From NCBI GenBank assembly GCA_016931185.1, contig JAFGFI010000156.1, positions 1 to 41,555 on the forward strand: DNA of 41,555 nucleotides. Direction: 5' to 3'. Made by a program: the position numbers and the translations under genes. The notes under the pieces were generated by a model that did not search any database, was not told the origin of the DNA, and worked only from the letters and a program-made list of their open reading frames with translations. The stretch is from Anaerolineae bacterium. Its GTDB lineage: Bacteria; Chloroflexota; Anaerolineae; B4-G1; SLSP01. Below are positions 37,905 through 41,555 of the stretch, piece after piece; the first letter of the stretch is position 1, and each line of letters begins with the position of its first letter.

Positions 37905-39797
37905 TCATTCACCCATCACATATTTTTCCAAAAATGCGATGATGGCCGGATATGCCACCAATTTATTCTTCAATTTCACGATTCCATGCCCTTCATCATC
38001 AAAAACCAGGAATTCTACCGGTACGTCGCGTTGTTTCAATACCGCCACCAATTGCTCGGCTTCGCTCAACGGCACACGCGGGTCATTCGCGCCGTGAATG
38101 ACCATCAAGGGCACACAGATGTTATCCACGTGGTTAATGGGTGCGATACTTTCCAGGAATTCCCGATCCCGCGCCAGACTCCCGTATTCGGCCTCGCGGT
38201 GCGCGCGGCGATAGTCACTGGTATTTTCAAGGAACGTGACCAGGTTGCTGATGCCTACAACGTCCACACCTGCCGCCCACAAGTCGGGATAAGCCGTCAG
38301 TGCAGCGAGGACCATAAAGCCCCCATAGCTTCCACCAAAGACAACAATGCGTTCACCATCCACGCCGGGCTGATTCCGAAGCCAATATACTGCATGCGCC
38401 AGGTCGGCCACAGAATCCATCCGTTTTTCGACGTCGTCCAGGTGACTGTATGTCTTGCCGTAGCCTGTAGAACCACGCACGTTGGGAGCCAAAACCGCGT
38501 AGCCGTGCCGGACAAAATACTGAATCAGGGCATGAAAATAGGCTCTGAATTGACCCTCCGGCCCACCATGCACCATCACAATGACGGGCAACGGTAGTGC
38601 GGTCGGGGGATCGGCTACAATGGGCACAGGTCTGTAGAACCAGGCCGGAATCTGGCGCGGCGCACCAGATTCATCCGTGTCAAAGGTCGGATACCGGACC
38701 AACGCTGGCGCGACAAACGTAGTCGTTGGGATGCCGGCATGGGAAGCACGTGTCACAGGCAATACCTGATCGCATACTAGGTCCCAGACGTATACGTCGG
38801 TTGTACGCGTGGCACTGGTGAATGCAAACGCTACCCGTCGATCAACAGACGAAAAAGCAATATCCCCCATCACCATCCCCGGAACTTCACCCAATCCCGG
38901 AGCCGTGCGGACGGTAGCCGTTGCCACATCATAGATCTGGAGCTGGTGCGCCCCCTCCACGTTGATCGTATACGCCAAAAGTCGCCCGTCAGGTGACAAT
39001 TTCATCCCCTCACAATCCCATGATGCCGGCGCGCTCAGAGTTTCCAGCAAACCGGTTTCCAGATCAAGGCGCGCAATGTACAAGAAATCCGATTCCAGGT
39101 CAGTGTTGATAAACAGGGAACTTCCGTCGGGGGCATACTGAATCGAAGGAAATCGCACCCATGCAGCTGTCGCCAACAAAGCACGGGCCGCACCCGTCTT
39201 CAGGTCAATTTCTAGCAGATCATGATTAAACGAACTCGCCATCCGTGTAACCACAGCGTGTTGTCCGTCAGGAGAAAAGCTTTGATTATATAAGTAACCG
39301 GGCCTGTCATTCTGCCACACCAAAACCGCCTCTCCAGGCACGGATGAGGACACAGGTTGACAGTATAGATCAAAAATACGCGGATCACGACGGTTAGCGG
39401 CAAAAAGGATATGCGATCCATTCGCTGACCATTCACCAAAGATATGCATAGCATCTTCATATCCGGCGGTCAGGTTAACCACCGTCCCCTCATCTAAAGA
39501 GAGCAAGAAAAGCTGCATTTTTTCGCTGCCCCCGATGTCACAGGAATAGATCAAGCGAGTGTCACCGGGCGCGGGCGAGAACACGGGCTGTGACACCCGC
39601 TCATTGCCAAACGTCAGTTGATCGGGCCACAACACCTCGCTCAACACCGGGGGCACCGCCACCTGCCACACCTGTGGCACTCCGGTCACATCCATCAAAA
39701 ATGCCAGCTTGCGTCCATCCGATGAAAAGCTAGGGCTATAGGCCCGACGAACATTTAAATATTGCGCTATTGTGTACATTGTATTGTTAGTCATCAT
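37905..39797 (-). CDS. S9 family serine peptidase (prolyl oligopeptidase type)
   Basis: A 630-residue serine peptidase with an N-terminal beta-propeller (repeats such as SPSFSSDGRKLAFLMD, SPDGRLLAYTINVEG) of about 370 residues and a C-terminal alpha/beta-hydrolase domain. The nucleophile S490 is in GGSYGGFM, the acid in GANDPRVPL and the histidine in DDEGHG. S9C members (acylaminoacyl peptidase or dipeptidyl-peptidase-like) trim short peptides. No signal peptide, so probably cytoplasmic. The ATG lies one base after the stop of the upstream GH3 gene (TAG-T-ATG), so the two are coupled; a second ATG follows at once. Pairing a peptidase with glycosidases suits glycopeptide breakdown. Confidence 0.92.
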   Translation of the reverse strand: MMTNNTMYTIAQYLNVRRAYSPSFSSDGRKLAFLMDVTGVPQVWQVAVPPVLSEVLWPDQLTFGNERVSQPVFSPAPGDTRLIYSCDIGGSEKMQLFLLSLDEGTVVNLTAGYEDAMHIFGEWSANGSHILFAANRRDPRIFDLYCQPVSSSVPGEAVLVWQNDRPGYLYNQSFSPDGQHAVVTRMASSFNHDLLEIDLKTGAARALLATAAWVRFPSIQYAPDGSSLFINTDLESDFLYIARLDLETGLLETLSAPASWDCEGMKLSPDGRLLAYTINVEGAHQLQIYDVATATVRTAPGLGEVPGMVMGDIAFSSVDRRVAFAFTSATRTTDVYVWDLVCDQVLPVTRASHAGIPTTTFVAPALVRYPTFDTDESGAPRQIPAWFYRPVPIVADPPTALPLPVIVMVHGGPEGQFRAYFHALIQYFVRHGYAVLAPNVRGSTGYGKTYSHLDDVEKRMDSVADLAHAVYWLRNQPGVDGERIVVFGGSYGGFMVLAALTAYPDLWAAGVDVVGISNLVTFLENTSDYRRAHREAEYGSLARDREFLESIAPINHVDNICVPLMVIHGANDPRVPLSEAEQLVAVLKQRDVPVEFLVFDDEGHGIVKLKNKLVAYPAIIAFLEKYVMGE

Positions 39798-39798
39798 A

Positions 39799-41555
39799 CT
39801 ACTCCGCTGCCACTACTACAAACGCGCCTTCCAATCCTTCCTGCGCGTTGGGACCAATCCACACTTTGAAGTCTCCCGGTTCTACAACGTAGATCATATC
39901 CAGGTCATGGAAGCCTAAGCTCTGCACAGGAACTTCAAATATCAGCCGTTGACTTTCTCCAGGCTCCAGGGAGATACGCTTGAACCCCTTCAGTTCCTTC
40001 ACCGGGCGCGTAACCTGGCCCACCACGTCTTGCACGTAAAGCTGCACAATCTCGTCACCGGCCCGCTCGCCTGTATTCGTCACTGTTACCGAAACACTGA
40101 CCGTACCTGTTAATCGGACTTCCGGCGTTTCCACTACAAGATCACTATAAGCAAACGTAGTATAACTCAGCCCATAGCCAAACCCAAACTGGGGAGAAGG
40201 TGGCAGATCAAGAAACTCAGAACGGTGGCGGCGATCAAACTGGATTACCCCCCGCCCCGTCACTGGACGACCGGTGCTTTTATGTGCATAGTAGATGGGA
40301 ATCTGGCCCTCAGTACGTGGAAAGCTGACGGTCAGTTTACCTGAAGGGTTGATAATCCCAAAGAGAACATCGGCAACAGCGCGCCCGGCACGAATCCCCC
40401 CATGCCACGCCTGCACTACTACCTGCGCCCGCGTTACCAGATCGGGGATAACCAACGGTCGCCCACTCATCAACACCACAATTATGGGTATTCCGGTCTC
40501 CGCGCACATTGCCACCACAGCCTCAAACAAAGCCTGTTGATGTCCGGGCAATCCCAGATATGCACGTGAATGCGCCTCACCGCTCATCATTGCACTTTCA
40601 CCCAACACCAGCACTACCGCATCTGCCTGCATTGCCAATGTCGTCGCAGCTCCGATATCCAGTTCCTCATCACCCTCTATCGCGCAGCCTCGGCTATAGG
40701 TAAGTTCTATATCTGTACCGGCTAATACCGCGCGGGCACCATCCAGCACCGTTTCCACATCCCCGGCACGCCCCTGGCAGGCCCAACAACCGAGCAATTC
40801 AGCCTGGTTATCAGCCAACGGGCCAATAAGGGCCACTTTCTTAAAAGCAGGCGAAAGAGGTAACACGCCCCCCTCATTTTTCAGCAACACGATGGACTTC
40901 TGAGCCACTTCCAAGGCTAAAGTCCTGGAATCTTCCCGCAAAATCACCTGGGAGGCCAGTGTTTCATCAGTATAGGGATGTTCAAAAATGCCTAATGCAA
41001 CTTTGAGACGCAAGATACGCCGTACCGCCTCATCAATCAAAGCTTCTGGCACCTGTCCTTCGCGGATTAACGCCGCGAGATGTTGGTAAAAAGCGTATCC
41101 CATCATATCAATATCCTCGCCGGCCAAAATAGCCCTGAGCGCAGCCTCCTTAAAATTCGCCGCCACTCCATGGTGGATGAGTTCGCCTAGCGCGTCAAAA
41201 TCACTCAAAACCACACCGGGCCATTGCCACTCATCTCGCAAAACAGTACGCAAAATAAAGGCATTGGCCGAAGCGGGCACCCCGGAAATCTCATTAAAGG
41301 AAGACATCACCGAACCGGCTCCTTCATCAAAAGCAGCCTTGAAGGGCGGCAAGTAAACATCGCGCAGCGTGCGCTCGGATATATCCACCGTGTTGTAATC
41401 CTTACCGGCCTCTGCCGCGCCGTAAGCCACGTAATGCTTGGGGCACGCGACGATACGCTTATCGCCCGCCAGTCCCTTAGCCTGGAAACCCCGCACCCGC
41501 GCGCGGGCCAGTACCGCCCCCAGGAAAGGATCTTCACCCCCACCCTCGGCAATAC
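39799..41555 (-). CDS. GH3 beta-glycosidase, N-terminus beyond the window edge
   Basis: The frame is open to the right end of the window, so the true start lies outside; the visible part is about 585 residues. It includes GGGEDPFLGAVLARARVRGF at the edge, CPKHYVAYGAAE, the nucleophile aspartate in VVLSDFDALGEL, the second alpha/beta domain (SIVLLKNEGGVLPL, VLVLGESAMMSGEAHSRAYL) and a C-terminal fibronectin III-like domain (GDEIVQLYVQDVVGQVTRP). An internal ATG at 41496 is inside the conserved barrel and is not the start. It resembles the GH3 at 3566-6025 only at family level and lacks that protein's long tail. Probable activity is on beta-glucosides or beta-xylosides. Confidence 0.92.
   Translation of the reverse strand, partial: IAEGGGEDPFLGAVLARARVRGFQAKGLAGDKRIVACPKHYVAYGAAEAGKDYNTVDISERTLRDVYLPPFKAAFDEGAGSVMSSFNEISGVPASANAFILRTVLRDEWQWPGVVLSDFDALGELIHHGVAANFKEAALRAILAGEDIDMMGYAFYQHLAALIREGQVPEALIDEAVRRILRLKVALGIFEHPYTDETLASQVILREDSRTLALEVAQKSIVLLKNEGGVLPLSPAFKKVALIGPLADNQAELLGCWACQGRAGDVETVLDGARAVLAGTDIELTYSRGCAIEGDEELDIGAATTLAMQADAVVLVLGESAMMSGEAHSRAYLGLPGHQQALFEAVVAMCAETGIPIIVVLMSGRPLVIPDLVTRAQVVVQAWHGGIRAGRAVADVLFGIINPSGKLTVSFPRTEGQIPIYYAHKSTGRPVTGRGVIQFDRRHRSEFLDLPPSPQFGFGYGLSYTTFAYSDLVVETPEVRLTGTVSVSVTVTNTGERAGDEIVQLYVQDVVGQVTRPVKELKGFKRISLEPGESQRLIFEVPVQSLGFHDLDMIYVVEPGDFKVWIGPNAQEGLEGAFVVVAAE

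Overview
The window looks like a chromosomal segment of a carbohydrate-degrading bacterium with moderate GC content. A Chloroflexota (Anaerolineae-like) origin is my best guess. The grounds are Ser/Thr kinases fused to sensor domains, a golvesin-like domain joined to beta-propellers, many CAZymes without any SusC/D pair, and intergenic regions filled with short mosaic repeats. This assignment is inference: there is no rRNA, tRNA or ribosomal marker here. I saw no insertion sequence, phage, plasmid or CRISPR signature, and no gene-free stretch longer than about 250 bases.

Layout. (1) 106-3042, plus strand: a 2H phosphoesterase, an exported Amidase_2/PGRP-type protein with an internal 40-residue duplication, and a GH30-like hydrolase that seems to lack its nucleophile. 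(2) 13585 down to 3118, minus strand: a run of seven genes in transcription order: B12-type radical SAM enzyme, GNAT-like protein, PHP phosphoesterase, sulfatase, GH42 beta-galactosidase, GH3 glycosidase, small GNAT. (3) 13741-16946, plus strand: envelope genes (LytR-CpsA-Psr protein, ThuA-like protein, DUF4349 lipoprotein), closed by a perfect 20-bp hairpin. (4) 17171-25409, plus strand: a 1697-residue protein combining a metallo-beta-lactamase fold, a STAS domain, a kinase-like domain with a degenerate DFG motif, a STAND/AAA ATPase and TPRs. It is followed by a histidine phosphatase, a DUF4037 nucleotidyltransferase-like protein and an MFS sugar-type transporter. (5) 25437-34520, plus strand: an apparent operon led by a membrane Ser/Thr kinase with a golvesin-like domain and 14 propeller blades, then a sugar isomerase, NagB, NagA, a cupin, a GH13 alpha-glucosidase and a GH130 phosphorylase, closed by a second perfect hairpin. 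(6) 41555 down to 34656, minus strand: a GH3 enzyme cut by the window edge, an S9 peptidase and a GH2 beta-galactosidase split by one in-frame amber codon.

Taken together, the catabolic genes would strip sulfate, galactose, glucose, mannose and N-acetylglucosamine from complex glycans or glycoproteins. NagA and NagB feed amino sugars into glycolysis, and GH130 releases mannose 1-phosphate. The two kinase-related proteins frame the regulatory part. The most unusual items are the five-module protein at 17171-22264 with REP-like elements inside its coding sequence, the 14-blade sensor kinase heading an amino-sugar operon, octamer repeats that form the 3' ends of two genes, and the amber-split lacZ.
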